A DNA stretch of 64,000 nt, taken from assembly GCF_004771275.1 (NCBI RefSeq), contig NZ_RQEV01000015.1:1-64000 (forward strand), read 5' to 3'. The notes below the pieces were generated by a model, which was not told where the DNA came from, did not search any database, and was given only the letters and a program-made list of their open reading frames with translations. Position 1 is the stretch's first letter, and the number at the start of each line of letters is the position of its first letter. Positions 63,081-64,000 of this stretch are shown piece after piece. Both the position numbers and the translations under genes were made by a program. The stretch comes from Leptospira fluminis (lineage in GTDB: Bacteria > Spirochaetota > Leptospiria > Leptospirales > Leptospiraceae).

Positions 63081-64000
63081 ATGCAATCAATAGAAAATCT
63101 AAAATTTTTGACAAGATCGGAAGTTCGAAAAGTCGCGGAAACGTTCGGCACTCCCGTCTTCGTTTATACAAGGTCGGGAATCGAATCCAGCTGTGACGCG
63201 GCTCTCGCGTTTCCGAACGCCTTCGGGTTGACGGTTCGTTTTGCCATGAAAGCGAATCCGAACCGGACCATTCTGGAAATTCTGAAAAGAAAAGGAATCC
63301 AGATCGATGCCTCCTCCGAGCACGAAGTAAAGCGGGCCTTGGCCGCCGGTTTTCTACCCGCCGATATTCTGCTTACCTCCCAACAACTTGCCGCTTCCTT
63401 AAAGGACCTAGTGGAACAAGGCGTGCAGTTCAACGCCTGTTCCTTGCGCCAACTGGAGGAATTCGGAAAAATCTTTCCAGGCAGGGAAGTCAGCGTGCGC
63501 TTCAATCCGGGGCTGGGTTCGGGAGCGACGAAAAAGACGGATGTGGGAGGAAGAACTTCTTCTTTCGGAATCTGGCACGAGGAGCTAGAAAAGGTCCAGT
63601 CTCTGGTCTCTCGATATGATCTGAAGCTGTACCGCGTACACACCCATATCGGCTCCGGTTCGGATCCGGAGGTATGGAAGGCGGTGGCACAACATACTCT
63701 GGACATCGCTTCCAAATTTCCTTCTTGTCGGATCGTGAATCTAGGCGGGGGATTTAAGGTGGGAAGAATGAGGGAAGAAAAAACGACGGATCCTCAGGTC
63801 ATCGGCGTCCCCGTAAAGCAATTGTTCGAGACCTTTGCTGCCGAAAAAGGAACCAAGCTCCGCATGGAAATCGAACCGGGCTCCTTCCTGATGGTGAATC
63901 ACGGAGCGATTCTTTCCAAAGTGGACGATATCGTGGATACGGGCAAAGGCGGATTTACATTCGTGAAGCTGGACATGGGGATGGACGTAAATACGAGACC
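63081..64000 (+). CDS. lysA: diaminopimelate decarboxylase-like PLP enzyme (partial, runs off the window)
   Basis: 306 codons are present and the frame is open at the window end; the family is usually about 415 residues. It is a fold-type III PLP decarboxylase: VRFAMKANPNRTIL carries the PLP-binding Lys, DASSEHEVKRALAAG, RFNPGLGSGATKK and VHTHIGSGSDP follow, NLGGGFKVG binds the PLP phosphate, and IEPGSFLM is the position of EPGR in most LysA proteins. The HTHIGSG form favours diaminopimelate decarboxylase, the last step of lysine synthesis. The start ATG at 63081 has no clear ribosome site. Divergent from the phospholipase-like gene, 78 bases apart. Confidence 0.85.
   Translation, partial: MQSIENLKFLTRSEVRKVAETFGTPVFVYTRSGIESSCDAALAFPNAFGLTVRFAMKANPNRTILEILKRKGIQIDASSEHEVKRALAAGFLPADILLTSQQLAASLKDLVEQGVQFNACSLRQLEEFGKIFPGREVSVRFNPGLGSGATKKTDVGGRTSSFGIWHEELEKVQSLVSRYDLKLYRVHTHIGSGSDPEVWKAVAQHTLDIASKFPSCRIVNLGGGFKVGRMREEKTTDPQVIGVPVKQLFETFAAEKGTKLRMEIEPGSFLMVNHGAILSKVDDIVDTGKGGFTFVKLDMGMDVNTR

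Overview
The window looks like a piece of a Leptospira chromosome (spirochaete). The reasons are the family mix rather than any single marker: a PilZ protein with the Leptospira-type DUF1577 N-terminal region, several 7TMR-DISM signalling proteins, a bactofilin next to wall enzymes, lax lipoprotein signals, a 23S rRNA end with no 5S or tRNA beside it, and a tRNA-Ile/tRNA-Ala pair that stands alone instead of sitting in an rRNA spacer. Base composition is moderate, close to half G+C by eye. I ran no database search; family names come from motifs I can read.

Layout. 1-200: 3' end of 23S rRNA and its terminator. 305-9000: unrelated single genes (HARE-HTH orphan, sterol-desaturase-type hydroxylase, RRM protein, GT39 transferase, GFA protein, RsbU-type phosphatase, DMT transporter, 7TMR-DISM kinase), with copies of two dispersed repeats between them. 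9254-15272: a heavy-metal RND efflux operon with a small Cys/His-rich first gene. 15358-20125: a lipoprotein and a porin, an AT-rich divergent region, and a membrane-bound AraC regulator. 20148-27812: a TfoX protein, a flavoprotein/4Fe-4S membrane fusion, and two paralogous polytopic proteins around an opposite-strand sugar dehydrogenase. 27856-28135: tRNA-Ala and tRNA-Ile. 28202-30040: acyltransferase and cyclic-nucleotide sensor. 30201-34685: an operon-like run with SMP-30-like protein, acyl-CoA dehydrogenase, APH-type kinase, DUF6285 protein and histidine phosphatase. 34708-46910: PilZ protein, LCAT-like lipase, PAS kinase, GST, thioesterase, alcohol dehydrogenase, MCP and unknown proteins. 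47150-48133: RidA and a small membrane protein. 48303-53934: tightly packed methyltransferase, DEAD-box helicase, amidase, GerMN-like protein and an unknown exported protein. 53961-57413: TPR protein, a 59-residue gene, a crotonase and a hybrid response regulator/kinase. 57721-63002: a cell-wall and shape group (phospholipase C-like, class A PBP, bactofilin, LysM-M23 peptidase). 63081-end: start of a diaminopimelate-decarboxylase-like gene.

How the genes fit together. Three blocks look like working units: metal export (9254-15272), acyl-CoA or xenobiotic acid catabolism (30201-34685), and peptidoglycan synthesis, remodelling and cell shape (57721-61912, with the amidase/GerMN block at 50713-52552 related in theme). 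Many of the other genes are sensors or signalling outputs without an adjacent partner, as is common in Leptospira.

The least explained items are a short hairpin repeat that tends to sit at gene 3' ends, a second repeat whose inner hairpin is kept by paired base changes, the FAD/NAD(P)-4Fe-4S fusion, the membrane AraC protein with a 16-bp palindrome upstream, and the 59-residue gene. I saw no CRISPR array, insertion sequence, phage genes or toxin-antitoxin pair, and nothing I would call a wholly new multi-gene system.
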